64,000 nucleotides of DNA from Impatiens glandulifera (taxonomy: Eukaryota > Streptophyta > Magnoliopsida > Ericales > Balsaminaceae): NCBI RefSeq assembly GCF_907164915.1, contig NC_061869.1, forward strand, positions 38,440,840-38,504,839, read 5' to 3'. Each line of letters opens with the position of its first letter. Position 1 is the first letter of the stretch. Positions 1 to 10,020 of this stretch are shown piece after piece. The translations under genes were made by a program, and so were the position numbers. The notes under the pieces are model-generated. The model searched no databases and was not told the DNA's origin. It saw only the letters and a program-made list of their open reading frames with translations.

Positions 1-41
1 AAATATCCACAATATCAACTCATCATCTCACTAAGACAAAA

Positions 42-685
42 ATGTCTCAGTTCCAAAACATTCTCCAAGTTGATTTTGACTCAACGCAGGGGACACAACA
101 CTATGAGATATTCAAAATGATTAAATCTCTAGAAAGTATCAGTCTGAAGCCCTTCCTAGATGACAAACATGTCATATTTCCTGAGACCGTACTCGAATTC
201 TTCCATAACGCTAGGGTCTTCCGTGGTACTCCATACTTTGATACCCTTATCCAATCTAGGGTTAGGGGAACGATGTTTGACTTTTCCGAGCGAGATTTCG
301 CTCGGTGCTTCGACCTTCCAAAGGAAGGTCTTACCGATCTGAATGTTTCGGCCGAACTAAAAGCCGAAATCTCGTTGAACTTCTCTCGCTCGAACCTTCC
401 AGTCGATGACCACAGAGCTCGGTCATCATTGAGGGCTGAATATCGGCTTCTCAATGACATCATCGGCTGCTGTTTGACATCCTGATCTGGATGATCACTA
501 CCCGTCATACCGGCTTCATTCCCCAGATCAGCTTTTTACTCATGGAACTCGGGGTTCCGCTCTGTCCGGGCGAAGGGCTGAACCAATTACAAGTCTTGAC
601 CAGGGATTCCGCCGACTCTTTCTATGAGCGGTTCGAGAAAGCTTGGAAGAAGAAGAACAAACACCTTACCTCCTCCGGCCACTGA
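42..685 (+). pseudogene. Sirevirus ORF2 copy E1, internally deleted
   Basis: First of three successive copies of the ORF2 N-terminal domain in element E. The start Met is followed by LQVDFDS, then a VLEFFHNA-type stretch and LPKEG (family consensus LPTEG), matching homologues in A, B and C in this window. The reading frame stops at 483-485 just after LNDIIGCC. The domain's C-terminal part (LLMELGVPLCPGEGLNQLQV) resumes in another frame from about 491. The segment holding the conserved Arg-Phe-Asp-Tyr-Met and Asn-Trp-Ala region is missing, so the copy has an internal deletion plus frameshift. It resembles what I remember as Pfam's putative plant transposon protein family. Molecular function is unknown. 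Its own upstream region lies outside the window. Confidence 0.65.
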
Positions 686-1005
686 AAACTCAGTCATTTT
701 GCTTCAAGCACCGGTTGTATTTTTAACCTACTCGATTATGTCTCCTTTCGGTTTAATCTATGTTTCTCAGTTCAATGTAATCCATCTTTCCTTAATAAAA
801 TTTCAGTATTTTTTGAATTCCAACTGCATGGGAAATTACACAAACTTTGTTAGTTCCCAACTAGATTCTCAGCCTCGGTCTTCGTAACCGGTCAAAAAGT
901 AACCCCTTCCCAAGGTGTTTTGAAAACATAAATATTCCCCAACATTAATGAGACAAAACGGAATATCAACATTAAATTCTCTAACTTTCCCTCCAATTTC
1001 AAATC

Positions 1006-1012
1006 TATTTAA
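1006..1012 (+). promoter_or_regulatory. TATA-like box of ORF2 copy E2
   Basis: TATTTAA lies 80 bp upstream of the E2 start codon and is followed by a pyrimidine-rich leader (ctctatctctct). The same heptamer sits upstream of ORF2 in elements B and C. That recurrence is the main reason to call it a core promoter. The function is inferred. Confidence 0.45.
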
Positions 1013-1091
1013 GAAACCTCTCCCCTTCATACTAACACACCTCAAAACAAAATATTGTAAACTCTCTATCTCTCTTAGCAAGAGTTGAAAA

Positions 1092-1793
1092 ATGTCTCAT
1101 CGCACTCTTAGGAACTATCTATGCGTCGACTTCGATTCTGTCCTAGACATGGAAGATGTTGAAGTCAGGGAGATACTCTTTGAATCCCTCGACGAAACCG
1201 GACTTCGCGCTTTCCTCGAATAATCCGGACCACTATTCTTTCTAGAGGTACAGGAATTTTTCAACAATGCGTCTATGTTCAACGGTGCAGTTGTATCCAC
1301 CGTGAAAAACAATGTCATCGTTCTCCCTGAGAGCGGACTCGCCGGAATGTTTAATCTTCCCACTGAAGGGTTTTCAGATTTCCCATCCCAGGTGGACAGC
1401 GCAGCTGTTGATTACACTGAAATGTTATCCGGATCTGAAACACCGGTGGAGAATCACGGCCTTAAAACCAACCTTGCTCCCCACATCCAACTCCTGCATG
1501 AGATCGTCAACCGGTCAATCATCTGCCAATCTCCAAACCAAAACTATTCCAAAAGGACTTTCGACATGATGACCTATATCGTCAGCAATACCCCTATCAA
1601 CTGGGCATTTGTCATCTTCAACAACTTGAAAAACATGGTCGAAACGAAGAGAGGGTTCGACTATGCTCCTCAGTTAAGCCGGGTCATTCGAGCCTGCGTT
1701 CCAAATCTTGGACCGGGTACACCGGTGAATCTCTCGAATGTCCTCAACGAGGAGGTGGTGGATGACAAACTTTCTAAGATGATCACTATGTAA
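1092..1793 (+). pseudogene. Sirevirus ORF2 copy E2, single-domain, one stop
   Basis: Second ORF2-domain copy in element E, about 233 codons long. From the N-terminus it reads LCVDFDSV, LRAFLE, VQEFFNNA, LPTEG, then YSKRTFDMM, NWAFVIFNNL and YAPQLS, so the whole N-terminal domain is present. One in-frame TAA at 1221-1223 interrupts it at codon 44, just after LRAFLE. Other copies have Gly, Asp or Glu-Ser at this place. Unlike E3 it ends shortly after the domain (DDKLSKMITM), so it encodes the domain alone. A TATA-like box precedes it by 80 bp. Confidence 0.7.
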
Positions 1794-2192
1794 TTTTCCT
1801 TTTCTTTTATATGTACTCCAAACCGATCTTTGTATCGGTATCTATCATGTCCCTCTTCATTAATCAAATATGAATTTTATTTATTAAGATCAAAGAATAT
1901 CGGTTCAAAATTACAAAGATCAAATATCGGTTTAAATTCACAACCGGTTAAAATCGCAAACCACTTCATCAATCACCGGTTAAATTAAATCACCGCCTCC
2001 TTAATCATCGATTAAATAACAACCGCTCTAAGAACTCCCGCTCTAAGAACTCCCGCTCTAAGAACTCCCGCCAAAAGAACTCCCGCCAAAGACTTACCGC
2101 TAAAAACTTGCCGCCCAAAGTCATTTTGGAGGGAAAATTTGCCGCCCATTCTTGATGTGACGGTTCGCGACAGTTACATTCCAATCTGCGGC
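1794..2192. other. Spacer upstream of E3, rich in CGGTT/ACCGGTT motifs
   Basis: Non-coding spacer between E2 and E3. It contains many ATCGGTT, AACCGGTT and ACCGGTTAAA words, also abundant in the E-family LTRs, followed by the 15-bp minisatellite at 2025-2084. No gene seen. Confidence 0.5.
2025..2084. repeat. 15-bp minisatellite, four units
   Basis: Three exact units of gctctaagaactccc (2025-2069) plus a fourth variant beginning gccaaaa (2070-2084). Each unit boundary creates a CTCCCGC or CTCCCGCC string, close to the TTTCCCGC-type motif upstream of ORF2 in A, B and C. It lies 110-170 bp upstream of the E3 TATA box. Confidence 0.85.
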
Positions 2193-2200
2193 TATAAATA
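2193..2200 (+). promoter_or_regulatory. TATA box of ORF2 copy E3
   Basis: TATAAATA is a canonical plant TATA sequence 110 bp upstream of the E3 start codon. It is followed by a C/T-rich leader (ttccttcttcc, ctttctctctc), a typical plant 5' UTR composition. The promoter role is inferred from sequence and from equivalent boxes before other ORF2 copies. Confidence 0.6.
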
Positions 2201-2309
2201 CCTTCATTCGTCATTTTATTTCCTTCTTCCGCGAATCTGCTTTCTCTCTCTAGCACTTAACTCTTTCCTAAGCTCTCAATCTCTCAATCTTTCGGTCTCT
2301 CCAAGTAAA

Positions 2310-4979
2310 ATGGGTCGTGATTCTCTGCTCTTTACTCACATCTTCCAATTGGACTTTGAAGAAATTCGATCCAACGGATCGACAGAGGCTAAACAGGTGC
2401 TGAATCTCATAACTGCCTCGGATCTTGAACACTTTCTAAATGGACGGTTCGTCCTGTATCAAGACGCGGTCATGGAATTTTTCCAAACCGTCGTACATAG
2501 TGAGGGAGTTATATCCGCAATGATCGGCGGAAAACTGTTTCAACTCACAAAAGAATCGGTTACTAAAGTTCTCCGCTTACCGACAGAAGGGAGTGACTTC
2601 TCGGTGCTTATAGACGAGGATGCATTCCTTGCGGTTTGCTGTAATGTATCGAATACTAAAGAACCGATAATGGTGTCCGACAAGAAAACCGACCTCAAAC
2701 TAAAACACAGACCACTTTGCGAGATTCTCTCAAAGTCGGTTCAAGGAAGAGGAGGCAACTACGATAGCCTCACACGCTCGAAATTTGAGATGATAGCCGG
2801 CTTGGTCATAGGCATTAAGATCAACTGGGCCAAAGTTATTTTCTCTAATCTGTGTGAGATGGTGGATGCATCCTCAAAACGGTCGTGGGGATACGCCGTT
2901 CCACTCGGAAAGCTGATGCACCACTCAAATGCCGAAACCGACCTGGGTGTTTTTATTCCTTCTAGCAAGATAATAAAATCCACACACTTTCTGAAACCGG
3001 AGGACAAACCGGGCAGAGTGAAGGTCTCAGCCGGTAAACAATCAAACACTCGTCCTAGGAGATCGCAACCTAGAAAGAAAACGGCTCAAGCGGGTGAATA
3101 GTCCGGAAGCAAGGCGGTTCAGCACACGTCCGGATCGGCTAATATTCAAGCCGACACTCCTAATCTGGAGAACTCCGCGTCTAGCTCTAGCTGGACCCAC
3201 TCCAACAACACCGAGGAGAATCGGTTAGACAAAGGGAAGGAGAAGGTGGTCGAAGAACAACCGGCCAGAAATATTAATGATGAAACTGGTTCAGCTAGGC
3301 AACTAGAGGTATTTGAAACTGCGGACAACAACGTTCGGCAATTGGGAGAGGAACTTGTCTCCCAAATATTAGAACAACTTTACGATCAGGCTCATGCTGC
3401 GAGCGATGTCTACTATCAATGGACTCTGGAACGACAGAAAGTCCTTTATGTCAACATGTTACCGGAGCATCCCGCTAACCAGAGATATGAAAAACTAATT
3501 TAGATGGAAAGGTCGGCGCTCAACCTTACAAAGGCTAAGAGCGTGGTCATTGCTCTTCGAAGAGGAAAGATGGTTGAACCACACGCCCGGTTGATAGAAC
3601 TCACCGACCACATCCGTCATCTTCGTGAAAAGGATGTCCCTAAAGAGGACAAAATCCAGTTCGATGAATTAGTGCTAGAATTGCTAACGGATAAAGAACG
3701 GGAGCTAATCGATGAAATAACGCGGTTGGAATCGGAACCCGCTCACCAGGAAGCGTCACACTTTTCTAGATCTCATTATGAAGGTGATGACGGTAACGAA
3801 TCCAACGGCGGTCCGAATCCGAACGAGGCCGAGAATATCCCTCCTCCACTGGAACCCCCGGTCAACACCGTTGAAACCGAAACAGATAAACAACTCACCA
3901 ATCGTCCTGGATCTCCACAAACCGACAAAACGTCGGTGCCTGCTCTAACCGAGGCCAAGGTCATGGACTTAATCGAGGAATTTTGTAAAGATGCCATCAT
4001 GCCGTGGCAGAAGAAAGTGAGGGAAAGAGAAAAGAAATCCATCCAGTTGATTGAGTCTACCGGTGAAGTACTGAACTCCGCGGTTCAACGGCTTACGGCC
4101 GTTGAAGATAACTACGGCCTAACCGATCAACTGTTTAGCTCCATGATACAAAGAACGACAAATCTGGAGACCGGTCTTGCTCACACCGACCAGCGGGTCG
4201 GTTTAATGGATCAAAAGCTAATGACAACAGATCAAAGGCTGAGAACTTTTGAAGAGGATTTACTTTAATCCGGTATCCAGGCCGGTTCAATACTTGAAAG
4301 AATTGCAACGCTTGAGGAAAAGCATGCCCAGACTGAAGCCGAGCTAAAGGCGGTCTCCGAACAGCTAGCGGAGATGATAGCGGCCAAGCTAGCAGCCGAC
4401 GAAGCGCTTGAAAAAGCGAATGAGATCGCGGCTCAGAAGATTCAAGAGGCCGAAGACGAGCGAATACGGCTTCAAAAGGAAAGGGAACAGACGGATGCAG
4501 CCCTGGCCCAACATGTTCAAATAGTAGAAGATGTTGCACCGGCACAAGAGGTTCAAGCAAATGATGAGTCGGCTCGGCTGTTCCAACCACACCTCATAGT
4601 GGAGGAAATAAATGAAAGGAATAAATCCTCGAAGGCGGTTGCTCCATCAACCGGACCGGTCACCAGAAAGAGAAAGGCCTCCAATAAGGCAGCGGCTAAA
4701 AAGTTATTGGACGACATTGCTGAACCGGTTGCTGCTCCACCCAACCCAGTTTCCCTAGAGGTTGAAGAAGTCGAGGAAGAGGATATACCGCTGCACAAAA
4801 GAACGCGGGGTATCAAAGCGATTCCAATCAGATCGGTTCCTCCACCGGTCTCACCATTCACCGGAACCTCGGGCGGTCAAGGATCCTCCTCCAGAGTTGG
4901 CGCCGATCCCTGCAATCCGGGAAAGGGAATGATAGCTGACTACCTACGGGAAAGATTCATGCCTAAGAAGAGGGAATAA
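2310..4979 (+). pseudogene. Sirevirus ORF2 copy E3, long form with coiled coil, three in-frame stops
   Basis: Full-length ORF2 of element E, about 889 codons in a single frame, broken only by TAG 3099-3101, TAG 3501-3503 and TAA 4266-4268. Residues 1-250 form the LPTEG-type domain (QLDFEEIRS, VMEFFQTV, LPTEGSDF, INWAKVIFSNL). Near 3370-3720 lies a helical, charged block matching B and C at the IALRRGKMV segment. Glu/Pro/Thr-rich linkers follow, then a long heptad-rich coiled coil (about 4090-4540, TDQ repeats and Glu/Ala/Lys helices). Next are basic clusters (TRKRKAS, KRTRG) that could act as nuclear signals. The C-terminus is GGQGSSSR then MPKKRE, without the Arg-Gly-Gly tail of B and D. I chose ATG 2310 because it lies downstream of the TATA box and starts the conserved domain; ATG 2139 lies upstream of that box. 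Function unknown. No signal peptide or membrane segment is seen, which argues against an envelope. Confidence 0.75.
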
Positions 4980-5054
4980 AAGTTTTAATTATCTACTGCT
5001 TATGTCAATTTTAGTATATTTCCCACTTCTATATATATAAAGTATTTTTGGAAA

Positions 5055-5292
5055 CCGACCTACAATTTACTTTTTACATGGTTTTGAATATTTTAAATAA
5101 AATAATCAAAAAGGGAGAAATTGATAAAATAATTTTTTTTTCAAAAACAAAATTTTTCTCAAATTTTTCGAAAATTTTCTCTAAGTCATTTTCCAAAAAT
5201 CCGGCTAAATAAACTTTTAAAACAACCGGCCTACAATTTACTTCTTACATGGTTTTGAATATTTTAAATAAAATAATCAAAAAGTGAGAAAT
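5055..5292 (+). repeat. Duplicated 3' UTR and polypurine tract of element E
   Basis: A segment of about 75 bp (cctacaatttact, catggttttgaatatttt, aataatcaaaaag) occurs twice, near 5055-5125 and 5226-5295. Each copy ends in a purine tract: aaaaagggagaaat then tgataaaat, and aaaaagtgagaaat immediately before the LTR. The second is the functional 3' polypurine tract by position. The first looks like a decayed duplicate of tract plus LTR start. Sireviruses are known for multiple polypurine tracts. Confidence 0.65.
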
Positions 5293-6052
5293 TGTTAGAT
5301 AAATTAGACCGGTTAAAATAAGAACTTAACAAAACAAACTTCCTGTGCAGGAACGGTTAATAACTAGGATCGGTTAAAAAATATGACCGGTCAAGAATCC
5401 AACCGATCAAGAAAACAAGACCAGTTAGAAGACAAGGCAAAAGATGTAACCAAAACCAGAAGTCATCCGGTTAACCTTAAGCTATGAACAACCGATAGAC
5501 ATCCTAAACAGAAATGCATCCAACTGGAAAACCGATGAAGAAGCTACTTAGAGAAAGAATCCAAGAATATCAAACTAAGTACAACCTACAAATCAGTGTA
5601 AACAGATACTTTGAGTATCTACGGAAGATGATACCATAGGAACAGACTGTAACATTGCCATATTCATACAAGTTCGGTGATACTCTACATTGCCATAAAA
5701 AACCTGTCTTGTTCTTTACTTTCTGCCGGCTCTACGTTCTAAACGATTTGTACTAACTGACTCATACCGCCCTAACCGATTAAACATCACTTTAACCGAT
5801 TTACCAAACCTTAAACCGACCTCCTAATATCCAAACCGATATTCTCCAGATTCTATCTTTATTCATCCTGTGTGTGTGTTGCTTCAACCTGAAACAAACC
5901 ACTTTCGCACTTGAACTCGGTTCAACGGTTTGTGACAGTTTGTATAGTATTGAAACCCGGTGTTAATCTCTAACCGGATTAAACACTAACCGTTGAGTGA
6001 AAGTACTAACCGGCCAGACCCCGGTTCGCCAGCCCCGACCTAGATCCTAACA
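5293..6052 (+). mobile_element. 3' LTR of Sirevirus-like element E
   Basis: Starts TGTTAGATAAATT directly after a polypurine tract and ends GATCCTAACA, giving TG...CA ends and 760 bp. The internal region lies to its left, so this is the 3' LTR. The 5' LTR, gag and pol are outside the window. It is dense in AACCGGTT, ACCGGTT and ACCGAT words. It matches the minus-strand LTR at the right edge of the window (63482 onward) in the CGGTTCAACGG/CTTGAACTCGG region and in its terminus. Confidence 0.75.
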
Positions 6053-6671
6053 AAAGCGCTAATAGCTTTCAAGTAATTTCAATAGATTATATCGATTACA
6101 AGATGAATTGTAGCTTACAATGAATTAGAATTAGTTCTTAGAACTCTAGAGCAACCTTCTACAATTCTTGACACGAGCTTATGAAATTTTAGATAATTCA
6201 CCAAAATCTCTAGCCAACTCTCAATCGGAAAAAGTGGAAAATCTATTCTTCCTCTAAAACCCTTGATCCTCATGGAAATGAATCTAAGAAACTATTTAAA
6301 TGAACCTATAATCATAAAACTCAGTAACTGGTCTCAATTTGGAAATCCCCTTTTAGCCTTCTAAATTTTGCGCCTAAAATGAGAACAACTTGGGCAGAAA
6401 GACAAGAATGGGCAACGAGAATGCATTCTCTTAATTCTTCATGGTCATTTCTCTATCACTTTTGTACTTTTGGAATTAAAGATTTCATCCACTATTCTTC
6501 ACATTCTTATTCATCTCGCCGAGAAAGAAGACTCTATAATCGCCTATCGCTCCGTTTACTATGTAGAGTTTCGTCAACGTTTGGAGGTGGCTTGGACATT
6601 CTGTCTAGGAACGTTAATTTTCCATCACAGAGTTAGCCCGTGTGCCTAGTTGACTCACATTTAACCCTCTA
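6053..6671. other. Unassigned flank, left of hAT insertion
   Basis: AT-rich sequence with no recognised gene. An 85-codon open frame (6379-6636) has no family resemblance I can name. The sequence resumes at about 8086 after the hAT element, so 6053-6671 plus 8086 to about 8430 was one segment before that insertion. Confidence 0.4.
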
Positions 6672-6840
6672 TAGTGGTGAACCCAGAAATATTTTCTGGG
6701 GGGGGGGGGGGCAAATATATAGTAACATAGCATTTGTTGACGATCAAATAAATGCATTTTCTAATTAAATTTTTACTCGGTAATTACATAAAAATACTAA
6801 CAAGCACAATTACAAAATACTAATTAGAAAAATTACTAAA

Positions 6841-7390
6841 TTATTCTTGTCCATGAGTCGATACAAAAGATGACAAATTTATTCTACAAGATTCTATTTG
6901 TTGAAAATATTGCAATATTGGCTCATTTTCAATTGTTGAGAAAATATCTTTCTCAACATATACAACTAAACTATCATTCATCCATTCATCTCCCATTTGA
7001 TTACGCAAATCAGTCTTCACGGTCTTCATTGTAGAAAAAACTCTTTCAACGGATGTAGTTGTAACTAGTAAAACTAAAGGCAACTCTATCAATCGATTAA
7101 CCAATGGAAAGACTATATGTTTTTCTGTTGCAACCAATTTCTGAGCAAGAATTCCCAAGTCTTCAATTGAAGAAAATTGAGGAACATCCCGCAAATTAAA
7201 TAAGTAAACTCAAAGTTGTTGTTCCAAAAATAAATAATCACTACCTATAAATCTTCAGGATAAAGTTTGGCAAGACAAATGAGTTTACGAATATCAAATT
7301 GGGAGAATGAATTTCTAGGATGAAGACATGATATGCAGTCAAGAAATTCTGTATTAACTTCTGAAAAACGATTATTCATAAAATAAATAA
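6841..7390 (-). pseudogene. hAT transposase C-terminal fragment (dimerisation domain)
   Basis: The minus-strand reading from about 7385 gives NNRFSEVNTEFLDC, HPRNSFSQFDIRKL and LAKLYPEDL, then after a break PLVNRLIELPLVLLV, SVERVFSTMKTVKTDLRN and DEWMNDSLVVYVEKDIF. These are hallmarks of the hAT C-terminal dimerisation region of TTF-type zinc-finger transposases common in plants. A stop follows PEDL and the frame then shifts. The DNA-binding and catalytic N-terminal parts are gone, so it cannot encode an active transposase. Confidence 0.8.
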
Positions 7391-8077
7391 CTAAAAATAA
7401 ATATGTGTCACAACCCTAGGCCCCTAAATAAAATCTAACAAATACATTTATTTGTTGCACATGAGCCTTACCAAAAATTATCTATTGCCTAATGGTTTGG
7501 AAAAACTATCTAAAATTATTTACAAATTACAGTCCAAAATATATATAATAATCGAGATTATAAGAAAATATAGTTCAAGCCAGATTTCAACAAACTCAAG
7601 AATAAAACCCAATTTCAGACCATATAATCAATCATTCAATAATCAAATTGCAATGAAAAGCAATAAGTTGAAATAAAAATGCACAAATAACAAGTCGACA
7701 ATGGAAAAACCTGTAATAAGCGTAAACTATAGGGAAGCTCGAAAGGGAAGCTTGAAGGCTTGAAGCTGAAGTGATGGTGGAAATAAAATGAAATGATATT
7801 GGACTTCTTGTCTGCTGCCGCTGGTGCCTGGAGAAGAAAGGGAGATTGTTGTCCGTTGGATCCTAGAGAAATGAAGCAATAGAGATTAGAGAGAATGAGA
7901 GATCAGATGGACAGGAATTAGGGAAGAGAGGAAAAGAGAGGAGGTAATACAGAGAATGAGAGATTAGAGATGGGCCATACGGTAGAGAGGATAATGTGGG
8001 GCCCAATTATTATATTATTTTTTTTAAGGTTGGGGGAGGCCCGGCCCTCCAAGGCACCCCTAGTAGGTCCACCACTG
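7391..8077. other. Non-coding interior and right end of the hAT element
   Basis: No transposase similarity remains here. The stretch 7700-7990 is purine-rich (gagaatgagagat repeated at about 7890 and 7950). The right terminal region is GC-rich (gggggaggcccggccctcc). Confidence 0.5.
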
Positions 8078-8430
8078 ACACTCTAATCTTGTCTTTGATC
8101 GCCCTCTACTGGCATTGTCGGCGAGTGTTGATTCCTATCCGACACTGGTCATCATGTGCTGCTGTCATCGAGAAATAATAAACTCAACTAATGATTAGTG
8201 AAAGCAATGCAACAAATCCTACATGGCCCGCAACGTGGGTAAGAGAGAAAAAAATTACAATATATATATATATATAATATTAAAAACATTTTATCTTCAC
8301 TTTCTTTCTTCTTTTCATTTTTCATTTCCGGTGATCTATCTCTTTCTTCTCTAGAGATTTCGCTTTCCGACTTCTGCGACTTCTTTTCTTCTCTTTTTCG
8401 TCGTCCGATCGAAAATGGTAAGTCTTTTCT
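8078..8430. other. Flank between hAT and foldback element
   Basis: Contains the right hAT target duplication (8078-8085), an (AT)n microsatellite near 8262-8277 and a pyrimidine-rich stretch (8297-8400). No gene recognised. Confidence 0.4.
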
Positions 8431-9257
8431 CTTTCCTTCGTTTCGAAAAATGGTAAATATTTCATACTACTTCTCTTAATTTTAGTCTGGTCCATGTTCA
8501 TCGTCCCACAAAACTCCAAGGTAAAATAAATACACCATATTATCCATCTTTTTAGAAACAAATCTATTTAGCGATTAGGGTTTTAACCTTCATTTTGAGT
8601 TTAGCTGCAGAAACGATTTCGAATAGGTTTGTAAAAGAGTGATTTTGATATTTTAGCGATTAGGGTTTAGGGATTAGCGTATAAATGTTTTTTTCATATT
8701 AATATTATGTTTAGATATTAAGGTTTAACTACATTTTGGGTTTAGCTACAAAAACAATTTCAATTAGGTTTGTAGAAAAGAGTCCCAAAATCACCATTTC
8801 TAGTCTTGAAACCACAATGTATGGTACCGAAATCACTATTTTTCCCCCAAAACTACCTTTTCTGGTCACAAAACCACCATTTTTGGTTTGCGAAACTACC
8901 ATTTCTGGTTTCGAAACTATCACTTCTTTTTTGAATATTTTTTAATCTAACACATTATCATAAAGACTAGAAAAGCAAAAATAATTGAAGACAATTTTGT
9001 TATACCAAAAATTTACATAATTAAAAATCTTAATAATTTACAATGTTACAATTTATCCTTTATAGCACCTTCAGAATACAACCTATAATATATTTCGGGA
9101 GATCTCGAATAATCTCATTTCTTCATTAACTTGATCAATAAACAGATCTGAATTTTCATACATGACCTGCAAATCAAATTAACATCACAATAAGATCATT
9201 GGTTTAAAATATAAATGAAACAGCCATAAAAGATCTTACAAAACCGTATCGGGTCCC

Positions 9258-9512
9258 AAGTCACTATTTCGGGTCCCGAAATGGTGGTTTCAAGACTAGA
9301 AATTGTGGTTTTACGACAAGAAAGGGTGATTTCGGGACTAGAAATGGTGGTTTCAGAACCAAAAATAATGATTTCGGAACTAGAAATGGTGATTTCAGGA
9401 CTAGTAATGGTGATTTCGGGTCCATAAATGGTGATTTCAGGACTAGATATAGTGATTTTGGGACCAGAAATGGTGGTTTTGGTATTAGAAATGGTGGTTT
9501 TAGGACTTTTTT
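9258..9512. repeat. 21-bp tandem repeat in right foldback arm (inverted copies at 8783-8925)
   Basis: About eleven imperfect copies of a 21-bp unit of the form gaaatggtgatttcgggacta. Being a multiple of three, it keeps an open frame on the minus strand encoding heptapeptides such as KPPFLVP and KSPFLVL. A shorter inverted array is in the left arm at about 8783-8925 on the plus strand. The open frame is a by-product of the period. Confidence 0.75.
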
Positions 9513-9518
9513 TATAAC

Positions 9519-9880
9519 CATAATCGAAATCGTTTTTGTAGCTAAACCCAAAATGTAGTTAAACCTTAATCGCTAAACAAAATATTGATATAAAAAACGT
9601 TTTTACGCTAAACCCTAATCGCTAAAACGTTAAAATCACTCTTTTACAACCCTATTCGAAATCATTTATGCAGCTAAACCCAAAATAAAGTTAAACCTTA
9701 ATCGCTAAAATATCAAAATCACTCTTTTACAACCCTATTTGAAATCGTATGTGCAGCTAAACCCAAAATGAAGTTAAACCCTAATCGCTAAAATATCAAA
9801 ATCACTCTTTTACAACCCTATTCAAATTTATTTCTACAGTTAAACCCAAAATGAATCTAAGCCTAATCGCTAAACAGATT
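9519..9880. repeat. About 84-bp tandem repeat in right foldback arm
   Basis: Four imperfect units containing GCTAAACCCAAAAT, CTAATCGCTAAA and ATCAAAATCACTCTTTTAC. Two consecutive unit starts at about 9647 and 9731 give the period of about 84 bp. The inverted equivalent in the left arm has about two units (8570-8780). Confidence 0.65.
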
Positions 9881-10020
9881 CGTTTCTAAAAAGATGGATA
9901 AGATGGTGTATTTATCCTACCTTGCAGTCTTGTCGGGCGATGAACCTGGACCAGCCTGGAAAAAAGAGAAGTAGTATGAAACACTTACCATTTTCAAAAC
10001 GAATTGAAGATAAACGAAGG

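Larger units (their letters stand above)
6672..8077 (-). mobile_element. Decayed hAT transposon with TIRs and 8-bp TSD
   Basis: Left end reads tagtggtgaacccag and the right end, reverse complemented, cagtggtggacctac: imperfect hAT-type terminal inverted repeats (CAGTGGCGG class). The flanking 8 bp are ACCCTCTA on the left (6664-6671) and ACACTCTA on the right (8078-8085), seven of eight identical, the TSD length expected of hAT. A 14-bp G run (6698-6711) lies just inside the left end and a GGGGGAGGCCCGGCC-type tract inside the right end. The element is 1406 bp, far shorter than an autonomous hAT, and keeps only the C-terminal transposase remnant on the minus strand. Confidence 0.75.
8430..10020. 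mobile_element. Foldback-type element with long repeat-rich inverted arms
   Basis: The left arm (about 8430-8940) reappears inverted at about 9245-10020. For example, tttttagaaacaaatctatt on the left matches the reverse of the segment at 9876-9895, and the blocks around tttagctgcagaaacgattt and ctagaaatggtggttt also pair. The spacer (about 8941-9244) holds AT-rich unique sequence. The arms contain two tandem arrays: a 21-bp unit and a unit of about 84 bp. No transposase is seen, so this is non-autonomous. Long repeat-filled arms are typical of foldback elements or long-TIR MULEs. I could not find a target duplication. Confidence 0.6.

Noticed and set aside
2139..2309. Upstream ATG that would extend ORF2 E3 by 57 residues
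   Set aside because: It lies upstream of the TATA box, and the extension has no counterpart in other ORF2 copies.
9264..9551. Minus-strand 95-aa open frame with KPPFLVP repeats as a structural protein
   Set aside because: The frame is open only because the 21-bp tandem repeat is a multiple of three. The inverted arm shows the same effect on the other strand.
9590..9800. Telomere-like TAAACCCTAA words
   Set aside because: They are part of an 84-bp interspersed unit (CTAAACCCTAATCGCTAAA), not a TTTAGGG tandem array.
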